In this document: piece after piece, positions 8,584-17,281 of the stretch
How the letters are laid out: every line of letters begins with the position of its first letter
How positions within the stretch are numbered: position 1 is the stretch's first letter
DNA from: Clostridiales bacterium
GTDB taxonomy: Bacteria > Bacillota > Clostridia > Christensenellales > Aristaeellaceae
Length of the DNA stretch: 42,229 nucleotides
Reading direction: 5' to 3'
Assembly (NCBI GenBank): GCA_004554085.1
Contig: SFNY01000010.1
Location: 1-42,229, forward strand
Translations under genes and position numbers: made by a program
The notes under the pieces: generated by a model
Told to the model about the DNA's origin: nothing
The model's input: only the letters and a program-made list of their open reading frames with translations
Database searches by the model: none

Positions 8584-9864
8584 TCACCAGAGTCCCTGCA
8601 GCCTTACCGCCCGAGTCAGTATGGCATTGTTTCGGCGCATCGCCGGCAGAATCCAGCCCAGAATGACATTCGTAAAAGCCTGCGTGACCAGCGAAGCAAA
8701 CGCCGCGCCGGAGACGCCCCAGATGGGAATCAGAATCCAGTTCAGGCATATGTTGACCAGTGCGCCCAGAAAGTTCATCAGGCACAGCAGCCGTTGCCGC
8801 CCCTCGGCATAGATCCAGATCGTCCGCGCCGAACCGATGTAGGAAAAGGCAGTGTACCACACCAGCAGCCGAAGAATCTTTACAGATTCATTATATGCAA
8901 ATCCGTACATGATCGCAATGATCGGCTTTGCCATAATTGCAATAAAAATGCTCTGCAGCAGCGCCAGATAGATCACAATCGCGTACAGCCGGGCCATCTG
9001 CGTCTCGCATTCCTCCGCTTTGCGCTGCCGCGCTTCGAGTATCACCGGGCGAAAGGAATCGATGATTGCAAGGAACACGAATTCCGCCAGGTTCGCACAC
9101 ACCACCGCAGCGGAGTACAGTCCCATCTCCCGCTCGCCCAGCATGTTTACGATCATGATGCGGTCGGTCTGCCCCAGCAGCACCACCATGAGTCCCGACA
9201 GCATGTAGAACCCGCCTTGCCTGAGCAGGGACCTGCATCTTCTCAACGATGCGCGCAGCCGCCCGCCGTTCAGCCGCCTGAAAACCACCAGCAGCCCGAC
9301 GGCGATCATCGCATACTCGATTCCCTTGGAGAGCGCGTACAGCGCCATGTTTTTCCCCGTCAGCAGCACGATCAGCTGGTAGACCGAGACCAGCGCATAG
9401 GCCATCAGCGTCAGCACCGCGACATATTTCGACAGCAGCTTCGCCTGGAACCAGTACTGGATCAGCTCCACGCTCTGGGCCAGAAGGGACAGGCTGTACA
9501 GCGCGCACACCAGTATGGTGGTCGGTTCATCGGGAAGGGTCAGGCGCGTGAACGTCCAGATGCCGAGCACGCACAGCGCGCCGGAAATGAGCGACGAAAC
9601 AATCGCCGAACCAAGGATCTCACCCTCATCGGAGGGATGCGCCACAAGCTCGCCAACCAGCGTGGAAGTAAAGCCCAGCTGCGCAATGGGCGTCACGAAC
9701 AGCGTCAGGGACGCAGCGTAGCTGATGGCGCCATAGTTCTCCGGCCCGTAGAGCCGGGCGGTGAGCATCGTAATCGCCAGCCCCAGCACGGCCTGTATTC
9801 CCTTGCATATGATGATCCAGGCCGCATTGTTGGCAATTCTGTTTTTGATCAGTTTCTGCAGCAT
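8584..9864 (-). CDS. Polysaccharide flippase (Wzx/MATE-like)
   Basis: This is a membrane flippase of the polysaccharide biosynthesis (Wzx/RfbX, MOP superfamily) type, expected to move undecaprenyl-linked repeat units across the membrane. It has 426 residues from ATG 9864, eight bases after the preceding glycosyltransferase stops; a TTG eleven codons upstream is an alternative. The N-terminus NAAWIIICKGIQAVLGLAITMLTARLYGPENYG is typical: first helix, then the GPxxYG turn. About 12-14 hydrophobic segments follow, including LIASAVSL-like helices and the WILIPIWGVSGAAFAS segment common in Wzx C-termini. Substrate is unknown. A 60-bp gap separates it from the broken SH3/transglutaminase gene. Confidence 0.88.
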   Translation of the reverse strand: MLQKLIKNRIANNAAWIIICKGIQAVLGLAITMLTARLYGPENYGAISYAASLTLFVTPIAQLGFTSTLVGELVAHPSDEGEILGSAIVSSLISGALCVLGIWTFTRLTLPDEPTTILVCALYSLSLLAQSVELIQYWFQAKLLSKYVAVLTLMAYALVSVYQLIVLLTGKNMALYALSKGIEYAMIAVGLLVVFRRLNGGRLRASLRRCRSLLRQGGFYMLSGLMVVLLGQTDRIMIVNMLGEREMGLYSAAVVCANLAEFVFLAIIDSFRPVILEARQRKAEECETQMARLYAIVIYLALLQSIFIAIMAKPIIAIMYGFAYNESVKILRLLVWYTAFSYIGSARTIWIYAEGRQRLLCLMNFLGALVNICLNWILIPIWGVSGAAFASLVTQAFTNVILGWILPAMRRNNAILTRAVRLQGLW

Positions 9865-9871
9865 TTGAGGT

Positions 9872-10834
9872 CTACCTGTGTTCCGTTTTTGAAACAATAT
9901 ATCCGTAGATTGCAGGCGAAAAGCAGAATGCCGCCGCCTGCAGCTTCTTCACAAAGGGAATCCTGCCGTTCCGAAGCACCACGGGCAGATATTTCCACGC
10001 CACTTTTTGAAGCTTTCGGAGAAACTCCGCCGGACATTTCTGCCCGCTTCGGGCGTAGGCCGTGTAGATGCCCATGTGGGCAAAGGCGCAGTCCGTCTCG
10101 GCAGCATACGCGATCTCCGGATAAAACTTTCGGAAAAACCGAACCTGCGCATTGGAAATCTCCATGGGGGCAAGGCTGATGCACTGCGATCTCGAAATGC
10201 TGTTGGGTCGCTGTACGTAATGATAGAGCGGCCGGGAGCTGTACGCAACGCGCTCGCACACCGCAATCAGCCGATACAGAAGCGCATAGTCCTCGCAGAT
10301 CTGGCCCTCGCGAAAGCGCAGCTCCGCCATCCTTCTGCGGTCGATGAGCGCCGTGCAGAAGGATACATGCAGGTAGCGGTAGCTGTTCAGCTCAACCAGC
10401 GCCTCGCGGGCAGTCCAGCAGCACCTGATCTCTCCACTCACCCGGCAGTACCTCTGCCCGTCCGTCTTCTCCACCCACATCTCCGTCACCGCCATGTCGG
10501 CACCGTACTCCCCGGCCAGTGCCAGCAGATACGCATACATCTCCGGGTCGATATAATCGTCGGAGTCGATAAAGGACAGATAATCCCCCGTACACAGCTC
10601 CAGCCCGCGGTTTCGGGCCGCAGAGGGTCCCCGGTTCTCCTGATGGATCACGCGAATGCACGCGGGATGCTGCCTTGCATATGCATCGCAGATCTCCGCG
10701 CTTCCATCCGTGGAGCCATCGTCCACCAGGATCAGCTCGAAGGGTGGGTGGCTCTGGGCCAGGATGGAATCCAGGCACGCGCGAAGGTAGGCGGCGGTAT
10801 TGTATACGGGCACCACAACGCTGATTCTGTTCAT
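9872..10834 (-). CDS. Family 2 glycosyltransferase
   Basis: This GT-A fold glycosyltransferase probably adds one sugar of the exopolysaccharide repeat. It has 320 residues from ATG 10834, which overlaps the stop of the EpsG-like gene as ATGA; upstream codons in the same frame lie inside that gene and are not coding. The nucleotide-sugar pocket is clear: ISVVVPVYNTAAYLRACLDS, ELILVDDGSTDGS, RNRGLELCTGDYLSFIDSDDYID (DxD motif). The acceptor half ends in aromatic and basic residues typical of EpsJ/WcaA-type enzymes. It ends in TAG. The donor and acceptor sugars cannot be read from sequence. Confidence 0.9.
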   Translation of the reverse strand: MNRISVVVPVYNTAAYLRACLDSILAQSHPPFELILVDDGSTDGSAEICDAYARQHPACIRVIHQENRGPSAARNRGLELCTGDYLSFIDSDDYIDPEMYAYLLALAGEYGADMAVTEMWVEKTDGQRYCRVSGEIRCCWTAREALVELNSYRYLHVSFCTALIDRRRMAELRFREGQICEDYALLYRLIAVCERVAYSSRPLYHYVQRPNSISRSQCISLAPMEISNAQVRFFRKFYPEIAYAAETDCAFAHMGIYTAYARSGQKCPAEFLRKLQKVAWKYLPVVLRNGRIPFVKKLQAAAFCFSPAIYGYIVSKTEHR

Positions 10835-11889
10835 GAAATCCACCTGCTGAAGATCGTTTGATAGGGAAGAACGTTGTTGCTGTTCTGCACGCCGACCGTG
10901 TAGCTCGCATATGCAAAATAGAGAATCACGATGACCGATACGATCATCTTCCGCTCGCGCTCCTCCAGGGGAAGGTTCTCCACGGCCACGGGCAGGGCGA
11001 TGATTGCGGGAAGTCCAAACATCCACAGGCATCGCAGGATCAGAACCACCTTGCCGCTGAGGATCGTCACCAGCAGCGCCGCCAGCTGCATGTTGAAATA
11101 CGTCTGATACTTCGCATCGTCCCGGTAGCAGAATGCCATGAACGCCAGCAGCACTGCATTGATCGCCAGCATGACGTACGCCGTCTCACCCGTATCGAAC
11201 ACGGACAGCAGGTACACCGCATACTGCGTCTGCGACACAATCCAGCGCAGCAGCATGCCAACCCAACGGCTGGCGACGGCCACCGCCATCGCGATCAGGA
11301 TCGCCGCCATCGGCCGGATGCGGATCCGTCCGACCCAGTACATCACGACAAACACCGCGCACGACGTGTGGAATCCTGTGGCCACTGCCGCGCACAGCAA
11401 AAATGGCAGCAGCTTCCGCTGCCGGATGTAGCGCATCGAATACAGCAGAATTGAGCAGCCGACCATCTGGCGCATCGCATTGAAGAAGACGAAGCAGTAG
11501 CCCATGCCCACGATCAGAAAGACGCTCAGCAGCGGATCGGGCGATTCGTCGAAAATCTGCGCATACACCGCCGCATAGAAGATGATCGCCGTGACGGCAA
11601 ATATCCAGACGGATCCGCCGTGGAGCCAGACCACGATGAGATTGAGCAGGTGATACAGCGGCTCCTGGTGCGCATAGCCCGAGGCCTGCGATTGCTGCAC
11701 GGACTCAAAATAGGCGACGTACGTGCGCAGATAGTCCTCGCCGACGTTGTAGCGGAGCGCGGCGACGAGGATCATCGGCAGCGCCGAAAGGAATACCGGG
11801 ATCCACCGGTGCCGCTCCCGGAGCGACGAACGCACGCAGGCATAGACCGCGATCATGGAGGCGATGCACCCTGACCAGTAGACGATCAT
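10831..11889 (-). CDS. EpsG-family exopolysaccharide polymerase
   Basis: This multi-pass membrane protein resembles the EpsG/Wzy-like polymerases that join repeat units outside the membrane. It has 352 residues from ATG 11889, with GGAGG eight bases upstream and an ATGA overlap with the preceding glycosyltransferase. Family features are the early LRYNVGEDYLRTYVAYF motif (EpsG proteins carry R-x-x-xGxDY near the end of helix 2), the EPLYHLLN motif and the FNAMRQMVGCSILLYSMRYI segment. About ten hydrophobic helices are present. With flippase, chain-length protein and glycosyltransferases beside it, a Wzx/Wzy-dependent pathway is the natural reading. Confidence 0.85.
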   Translation of the reverse strand: MIVYWSGCIASMIAVYACVRSSLRERHRWIPVFLSALPMILVAALRYNVGEDYLRTYVAYFESVQQSQASGYAHQEPLYHLLNLIVVWLHGGSVWIFAVTAIIFYAAVYAQIFDESPDPLLSVFLIVGMGYCFVFFNAMRQMVGCSILLYSMRYIRQRKLLPFLLCAAVATGFHTSCAVFVVMYWVGRIRIRPMAAILIAMAVAVASRWVGMLLRWIVSQTQYAVYLLSVFDTGETAYVMLAINAVLLAFMAFCYRDDAKYQTYFNMQLAALLVTILSGKVVLILRCLWMFGLPAIIALPVAVENLPLEERERKMIVSVIVILYFAYASYTVGVQNSNNVLPYQTIFSRWIS

Positions 11890-12983
11890 GTCCCCTGCCT
11901 CCACAGCGCCTCGTAGCGCGCAACCATCCTCCGGGCATTCGCGCCCGCATCAAAGCGCTCCGCGCCGGGCAGCGGGCGATTTCTGTCCACCTGCCGCTCC
12001 CGGAGCTCCGCGAGCCGGTTTGCCCACAGCTGCACATCTTCGGGGCCGATGGGCAGAAACTCGGCCTGCGCATCCAGCTTCACCTCGGCGGAGACGCCTT
12101 CAGAGAACAGGCAGGGCAATCCCGCGCACTGCGCCTCGATGCCCGTCAGCGGCAGCGCCTCATAGATCGACGGCAGCACAAAGGCGTCCATCGCCTGGTA
12201 ATACGGGGCGCAATCCCGAATTACGCCCATGAACCGGACGGAATCCTCCAGTCCCATCGACCTTGCCTGCACCTTCGTCTGCTCCAGCAGCGCGCCGTCC
12301 CCCAGCAGAAGGAGCACCGCATCGGGCACCCGTTCCCGGAGCGCCTGAAAGATTCTGAGCAGGTAGGGGTGATTCTTTTCATAATAGAACCGCCCCACAT
12401 GGCCGACGACGAAGCGTCCCTCCAGATCCAGCTCGCTGCGCACCTCACGGCGCGACTGCCCGCTGAAGCGGAAGCGCTCCACATCAATTCCGTTGGGAAC
12501 GACCTCGAACGGCGCCTTCCGAAACTGGTACTCCCCGGCCGGTGTGGAACAGGCCAGTCGGACGTTGGCATGGATCGGGGAAAAATGAAACAGGATGTGC
12601 TTGATGTAGCCCTTGATCGTGTTCGGATGGCCCGGGCAATGGCTGTGAAGAATCCGCGCCGGAACCCCATGGCGCTCCGCAACCCCCAGGTAGAAGAAGG
12701 CCGTGCTGCCCAGATGACCATGCACAATGCGGTATTGCGTGCTGCGAAACAGTTCGTCCAGCTTCCGCAGATACCGGATCAGGTTGAAATCGTCCATCAG
12801 TGTTGTGTGGTAGACATGTCCGCCGAGCGCCTCGATTTCATCCTCAAAGACGCCCCTCCGGCCGTGATGCACCAGAAAGTCAAACTGAAGCTCCGTCCGG
12901 TCGATCTTCCGGTACAGGTTCATGATATAGTTTTCCATTCCGCCCATGTCCATCACAGAGACGACGTGCAAAACCCGCATCAT
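11886..12983 (-). CDS. Family 4 glycosyltransferase (GT1/GT4 type)
   Basis: This GT-B fold glycosyltransferase has 365 residues. It begins MMRVLHVVSVMDMGGMENYIMNLYR; the GGMENYIMN turn is the family's N-terminal glycine loop. The middle has HSHCPGHPN and VPNGIDVERFRF. The C-terminal nucleotide-binding half has VGHVGRFYYEKNHPYLL, LLLLGDGALLE and the EX7E motif in PSIYEALPLTGIEAQCAG. Start ATG 12983 overlaps the stop of the upstream gene (ATGA); AGGAGG lies 11 bases before it, and the next ATG is equally possible. It resembles EpsF/CapM-like enzymes. The sugar transferred is unknown. Confidence 0.9.
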   Translation of the reverse strand: MMRVLHVVSVMDMGGMENYIMNLYRKIDRTELQFDFLVHHGRRGVFEDEIEALGGHVYHTTLMDDFNLIRYLRKLDELFRSTQYRIVHGHLGSTAFFYLGVAERHGVPARILHSHCPGHPNTIKGYIKHILFHFSPIHANVRLACSTPAGEYQFRKAPFEVVPNGIDVERFRFSGQSRREVRSELDLEGRFVVGHVGRFYYEKNHPYLLRIFQALRERVPDAVLLLLGDGALLEQTKVQARSMGLEDSVRFMGVIRDCAPYYQAMDAFVLPSIYEALPLTGIEAQCAGLPCLFSEGVSAEVKLDAQAEFLPIGPEDVQLWANRLAELRERQVDRNRPLPGAERFDAGANARRMVARYEALWRQGT

Positions 12984-13855
12984 TTCCGCAGCAACCTCCT
13001 GTAAAACCACGAGCGCACCGTCACAGGAGCCAGACCCACGAGAATATTCCCGCAGGAGCGCATGATAAAATCGAACGGCCGCATCCATCCGCTCCGCAGC
13101 AGCTGCACATTGTAGCCCAGCAGCGTCCTCACATACTGCACGCCGCCGCGCCGTCCGTAATAATCCCGCCCGATCCGGCTATGAAAGAGGATCTTCTTCA
13201 CACAGCAGCCCCGGTATCCGCGCGCGAGCATGCGCACGAACAGATCGTAATCCTCATGCAGATGGACGTCCCTGTAATTGCCGGCATCCAGAATCGCAGA
13301 TTTTTTCATCATCACGGCAGGATGGCAGAACGGCGACCTGCGCCGGGAGAAGCGAACCAGTTCATCGTGCGTCGCGGGAAACAGCCGCTTCGCCGCCGGA
13401 TTCTGAACCGAATCAAAGAATTCCTCGCAATCGCAGCCGACGATGTCCGCATGCTCCGCTTCGGCCATGCGCAGCTCCTCTTCGCAGCGCGTCAGATCCG
13501 AAACGTCGTCCGCATCCATCCGAGCGATCCATTCGCAGCTGCACGCCTGCAGACCATATCGCATGGCTGCCGCCAGGCCCTTGCCTTGCTCCAGAGTCAC
13601 AATGCGGATCAGTTCCGGATGGCATTCCCTGCAGCGCCGCTCGGCATCGTACAATCCCTCTGTAAGCTGACCGTCCTCCACAACGACAATTTCCCTGGGC
13701 GGCAGGCTCTGATTCGCCATCGATTCAATGGCTTCCTCAAACCACTCCGGCATATCGCCGCGGTATACAGCCATCAGCACGCTGTATTCCGGCAGCGCTT
13801 CTGGCTGTACAAGTATCGCATCGGGCATTCTTTCACTTCTTGTACGCATCACCAT
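12980..13855 (-). CDS. Family 2 glycosyltransferase (amylovoran AmsE-like)
   Basis: This 291-residue GT-A glycosyltransferase shows YSVLMAVYRGDMPEWFEEAIESM, REIVVVEDGQLTEG and EWIARMDADDVSDLTRCE. The MDADD core is the metal-binding DxD. The PFCHPAVMMKKS and HEDYDLFVRML stretches match the AmsE/SpsA-like subgroup used in exopolysaccharide assembly. It begins four bases after the sugar-phosphate transferase stop and overlaps the next gene as ATGA, so translation is coupled. No strong ribosome site precedes ATG 13855; ATG codons at 13849 and 13828 are alternatives. It probably adds the second or third sugar of the repeat, by inference. Confidence 0.87.
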   Translation of the reverse strand: MVMRTRSERMPDAILVQPEALPEYSVLMAVYRGDMPEWFEEAIESMANQSLPPREIVVVEDGQLTEGLYDAERRCRECHPELIRIVTLEQGKGLAAAMRYGLQACSCEWIARMDADDVSDLTRCEEELRMAEAEHADIVGCDCEEFFDSVQNPAAKRLFPATHDELVRFSRRRSPFCHPAVMMKKSAILDAGNYRDVHLHEDYDLFVRMLARGYRGCCVKKILFHSRIGRDYYGRRGGVQYVRTLLGYNVQLLRSGWMRPFDFIMRSCGNILVGLAPVTVRSWFYRRLLRK

Positions 13856-13859
13856 TCAA

Positions 13860-14585
13860 CTATCGCGCGCCCTTCCCCTGGAGCACCGTCTTGCAAGTGG
13901 CCAGCAGGATCTGCATGTCCCACAAGAGGTTGGCGTGATCCACATATTCCAGTTCCATGCGCATGCGCCGACAATAATCGCAGCCGCTTCTGGCATAGGC
14001 CTGCCAGTAGCCGGTCAAGCCCGGCGTCACCGATAAAAATCTGTCCTTATTCGCCCCGTATTTCTCCAGCTCTGCCGCCACGACAGGCCGCGGGCCCACC
14101 AGGGACATCTCGCCCCGAAGAACGTTCACCAGCTGCGGAAGTTCGTCGAGGCTGCTCTTGCGCAGAAGACGGCCGATGGACGTGATCCTCGGATCGTCCT
14201 CCAGCTTGAATTTGTCCTCCCATTCCCGCTTCTGCTCCGGCGTGAAGAAGGCGATGCACTCCTCCGCGTCCTTCACCATCGTTCGGAATTTCAGAACGTT
14301 GATCACTCTGCCCGCCTTGCCGATCCTCTGGTGCCGGTAGATCACAGGCCCCTCCGAAGTGAGCGCGATCAGCAGGGAAATCACCAGATACAGCGGCGAA
14401 AGAACGATCAACATCACAAGTGAAACGAAAACATCACAGATTCGCTTGCACGTCCAATACGCAGGTCCGCCCCGCATCCGCAACCGTTTCCTGACATAAC
14501 GCCCAATCGACGTTTGGAGTGTTTGGTGATCCGAATCGCAGGATTCCTGGATGCGCTCAGGGCGGTCGTTTGCATGTTGTATCAA
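13860..14585 (-). CDS. Initiating polyprenyl-phosphate sugar phosphotransferase
   Basis: This is the enzyme that starts repeat-unit synthesis by moving a sugar-1-phosphate from a nucleotide sugar onto undecaprenyl phosphate. It has 241 residues. One hydrophobic re-entrant helix (VFVSLVMLIVLSPLYLVISLLIAL) is followed by the cytosolic catalytic core. All family motifs are present: RIGKAGRVINVLKFRTMV, DPRITSIGRLLRKSSLDELPQL, LRGEMSLVGPRPV and PGLTGYWQ. It is a short monotopic form (CpsE/WcaJ C-terminal type, no long N-terminal membrane domain). It ends in TAG, four bases from the next gene. Whether glucose, galactose or another sugar is used cannot be told. Confidence 0.92.
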   Translation of the reverse strand: MIQHANDRPERIQESCDSDHQTLQTSIGRYVRKRLRMRGGPAYWTCKRICDVFVSLVMLIVLSPLYLVISLLIALTSEGPVIYRHQRIGKAGRVINVLKFRTMVKDAEECIAFFTPEQKREWEDKFKLEDDPRITSIGRLLRKSSLDELPQLVNVLRGEMSLVGPRPVVAAELEKYGANKDRFLSVTPGLTGYWQAYARSGCDYCRRMRMELEYVDHANLLWDMQILLATCKTVLQGKGAR

Positions 14586-14617
14586 ATCCGTCTCCTCCGT
14601 TGCATCCGTGACGGCCC

Positions 14618-15059
14618 TCAGTCATCCCGCGCAAGAATCTCGCGCTGATTCAGGATCATCATTCTCCTGGCCATCGAAACGCCGTATTCATCCGCGACGC
14701 GCCGGTATGTCTCGCGCATCCGCGTTTTTCTGCGCGACAGATTGTGGGCGTCGGAGGCGATGTAGTCCGCTGCGCCCTCCTTCAGCAAGCGCCGCGCCCT
14801 CCAGAACGTGCAGCGCATACCGGCGCTCCTGACAGTACGCCCGGGCGCAGAAAAGCCGCTCGCGGCACAGTTCCCGATCGAATGCGTGCATGCCCGGCCG
14901 GGCGTGCGGCGTGGCAATGATCGCCTCAACGCCATCCCTGACGGCGGCGTCCAGCATCGTTTTCATCTCCGCCAGCGCCTCCGGGCCGTCATCGACGCCG
15001 TACAGCACATGCTGATGAATGTCAATAAACCCAGCTGCCTTGCTGCAGACAGCTCTCAT
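14618..15059 (-). pseudogene. Internally deleted CpsB/YwqE tyrosine phosphatase
   Basis: CpsB-type PHP-domain phosphatases (about 245 residues) remove phosphate from the CpsD kinase. The start here is normal, with the metal motif FIDIHQHVLYGVDDGP, then EMKTMLDAAVRDGVEAIIATPHARPG. After YALHVLEGA near 14800 the frame no longer matches the family. The family's end appears in another frame: RRLLKEGAADYIASDAHNLSRRKTRM to the stop at 14618. About 95 residues between the two parts are missing, including the middle metal-binding histidine region. An internal deletion with a frame change at about 14786-14810 explains this. The gene sits where cpsB belongs, after cpsC and cpsD. No active phosphatase is expected from it. 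Confidence 0.75.
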
Positions 15060-15100
15060 CGCAACGAATTCCGCTTGCCGCCCTGCGACCCATATCTTCC

Positions 15101-15769
15101 TTAATAATGGTAATCGTCATCCCGGTTCCTGTCCGTGGATTTGTTGAGCACGTAGCCGATAATGGGACAGCCCGCCTTCTCGATCTGTGCGGCCGCGCCC
15201 TTCAGCTTGCGCGCGCGAACGCCTCCGCTTTCCACCACGAACAGGGTTCCGTCGCACACCGCGGCAATCCTGGCGGCATCCACGATTGTGCCCACCGGCG
15301 GCGCATCGACAATGACGACGTCATACTCCGACGCGAGCCGTTCCAGCAGGCGATCCATGTGGGAAGAATTGTACAGGGGCAGCGAATTCATGACCGTCTT
15401 TCCCGCGAGGATCAGATCCGCGCCCGGAATATTCGTTTTTCCGATGATTTCCTCCATCCCGCACTGATTGCTCAGATAACCCGTCAGACCGAGATAGCCC
15501 TTGCTCGGAGTAATCCTGATTCCAAAGGAACCTCGCAGCGCAGAGGCGCGTATATCCGCATCCACCAGAATCGCGCGCATCCCCAGGCTTGTCACCATCG
15601 TATACAGCAGGTGCATGGCAATATAGGACTTTCCCTCCTGCGGATGGCAGCTCGTGATCATGATCTTCTTCATACCATCTGTGAAGGTCAGATTGGTGCA
15701 AAGCGTGTTCATCGCATTTGCAATCGCGTATTTCGGTGCTGCAAAACGCCGAATTTCCATATTGACCAT
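15101..15769 (-). CDS. CpsD/CapB-type tyrosine kinase
   Basis: This is a bacterial tyrosine kinase that controls capsule chain length with its membrane partner CpsC. It has 222 residues. The P-loop SCHPQEGKS is at 40-48, Walker A' in ILVDADIR near 70, and Walker B in YDVVIVDAPPVG near 155. The C-terminal tail ends DDDYHY, giving only two tyrosines in place of the usual longer cluster. The P-loop departs from the common PGEGKST by a His-Pro-Gln insertion-like change. Start ATG 15769 has AAGG nine bases upstream and follows the cpsC stop by six bases. Autophosphorylation of the tail tyrosines is the family model. Confidence 0.87.
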   Translation of the reverse strand: MVNMEIRRFAAPKYAIANAMNTLCTNLTFTDGMKKIMITSCHPQEGKSYIAMHLLYTMVTSLGMRAILVDADIRASALRGSFGIRITPSKGYLGLTGYLSNQCGMEEIIGKTNIPGADLILAGKTVMNSLPLYNSSHMDRLLERLASEYDVVIVDAPPVGTIVDAARIAAVCDGTLFVVESGGVRARKLKGAAAQIEKAGCPIIGYVLNKSTDRNRDDDYHY

Positions 15770-15775
15770 GTGCGC

Positions 15776-16495
15776 TTACCTTCTTCCTGTGCGTGTTCCT
15801 CGCTCCATCGGAATGACCGCCAAAGGATCCGTGCCCATGTGCTTTTTGACATCATCCGCAGTTTTGATCTTATCGCTGTACAAATAGGCGACGAACAGGC
15901 ACCACACGGCAGCGATGAATGCAAGCAGCGTGCCCACCGCCACGACGAGCAGCTTCTTGGGCCGGGCCGGCTTCAGCGGCTCCAGTGCCACCGAGATGAT
16001 CGAGGGCTTCGTCGTGAACATGTAATCGGAGATGTACTGGCTGGCCACAACCGCATATTCGTTGGCGACTGCCGCCGCTTCAGCAGGATTCTCCGAAGCG
16101 AATGTCAGCAGCAGTATGCGCGTATTGCTTGGATTCGTCACCGTCAGCATCTCCTTGAGCTCTGCGACGGTGTAGGGCAGCTGCAGATTCTCGATGACCT
16201 GCTGATTGACCTCCCAGGTCTTGAAGATCCACTGATAGTCGCTGGCGAGATAGGAGCCGATCTGCAGATCGGACAGATTTACCACCGAATCCTGGGAATT
16301 CACGACGTAGAGCTGCGCAGTCGCCTCATAGATCGGCGCGGCAATGGCAAATACATAAACCAGCGTGCACAGAAATACCGCAATCGTCACACCGGCAAGA
16401 AGCCTGATCCGCTTGACCAGATACCGGAAAAAACCGGGCAGATCAAATCCATCCACCACGTTCATTCTGCTGTGCACAGATTCATTCCCTTCCAA
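15776..16495 (-). CDS. CpsC/Wzz-type chain-length and kinase-activating protein
   Basis: This polysaccharide co-polymerase is anchored by two helices and activates the CpsD kinase. It has 239 residues: helix 1 at about 33-53 (LLAGVTIAVFLCTLVYVFAI), an extracellular part with YEATAQLYVVNSQ, and helix 2 at about 183-205, preceded by the proline-rich LEPLKPARPKK motif that marks the family. A short cytosolic tail contains KTADDVKKHMGTDPLAVIP, typical of the kinase-contacting end. It lies directly upstream of cpsD. The ribosome site at 16495 is weak. Confidence 0.88.
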   Translation of the reverse strand: MEGNESVHSRMNVVDGFDLPGFFRYLVKRIRLLAGVTIAVFLCTLVYVFAIAAPIYEATAQLYVVNSQDSVVNLSDLQIGSYLASDYQWIFKTWEVNQQVIENLQLPYTVAELKEMLTVTNPSNTRILLLTFASENPAEAAAVANEYAVVASQYISDYMFTTKPSIISVALEPLKPARPKKLLVVAVGTLLAFIAAVWCLFVAYLYSDKIKTADDVKKHMGTDPLAVIPMERGTRTGRR

Positions 16496-16591
16496 TGCTG
16501 TGACCTCCGAACCGCCCTTGTGTCCACCGGCAGCCTAAATCTTTCGAAAAATGCAGAAATGTCATGCGTCTCGTTTGATTTGGATGCAGAA

Positions 16592-17191
16592 TTACTTCTG
16601 ATCCTGCAAAAGAACAAAAATCGCAGCCTCGCTATCCGTAATCTGCTCCAGCAGCTCCTGGGCGACCATCACCTGAACGCGTCCTTCATTGGCCTCTGCC
16701 TGTACCGGGAACCACGTAATTTCGGGTGCATCCTTCTGAACTGCTTCACTGTTCACAATGCCGACCATGCCCAGAAGAATCGCATCGTCCGGATATTCTA
16801 CGGCAAATTCAAAGGTCGCGCTTGCATCGCCGTATTCCACGACGTAGTTGATGACCATCAGCTCGTAAACCTCCGCAAGCATCAGGTTTTCCACGTTGTA
16901 ATCTTCCGGAAGGTACTCCACCGCGGCAGCCATGCTCTCTTCATCAAAATACTTCGCAATCTTTTCCGTCTCAACGAATTCCTGCACCTCGGTCAGAACC
17001 GCCGCCGCAGTCTCCGTTTCCGCAACGAGCTGGATTACGAAATCCTCCTTCAGCGCAACGCTGCCGAAACCTGCCACTTCAGCCTCAACAAGCGTCGGCA
17101 TCGTCGGCGACGGCAGCTGCTCTGCACAGGCCACCGCGCCCACGGTCAGCAATGCAATTGCTACCAGAATGCTCCAGATTCTCTTTCCCAT
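16592..17191 (-). CDS. Secreted protein of unknown function in capsule operon
   Basis: I do not recognise a family. The protein has 199 residues if started at ATG 17191, where MGKRIWSILVAIALLTVGAVACAEQ forms a clean signal peptide; cleavage after ACA, or lipidation at the Cys in GAVAC, are both possible. An upstream ATG adds 22 residues without a better ribosome site. The mature part is acidic (many Glu, Asp, Ala, Val), predicted mainly alpha/beta, with no cysteines and no internal repeats. It lies between the LCP gene and cpsC, so a cell-surface role in polymer attachment or assembly is inferred from position only. Confidence 0.7.
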   Translation of the reverse strand: MGKRIWSILVAIALLTVGAVACAEQLPSPTMPTLVEAEVAGFGSVALKEDFVIQLVAETETAAAVLTEVQEFVETEKIAKYFDEESMAAAVEYLPEDYNVENLMLAEVYELMVINYVVEYGDASATFEFAVEYPDDAILLGMVGIVNSEAVQKDAPEITWFPVQAEANEGRVQVMVAQELLEQITDSEAAIFVLLQDQK

Positions 17192-17281
17192 ATCCAGCCA
17201 CTTCCTTCCATGTTCAAACCCGCTGGACTTCAATAATTCCACCGAAATACTATACAAAGCCGCATGGCATTCTCCACTGAG

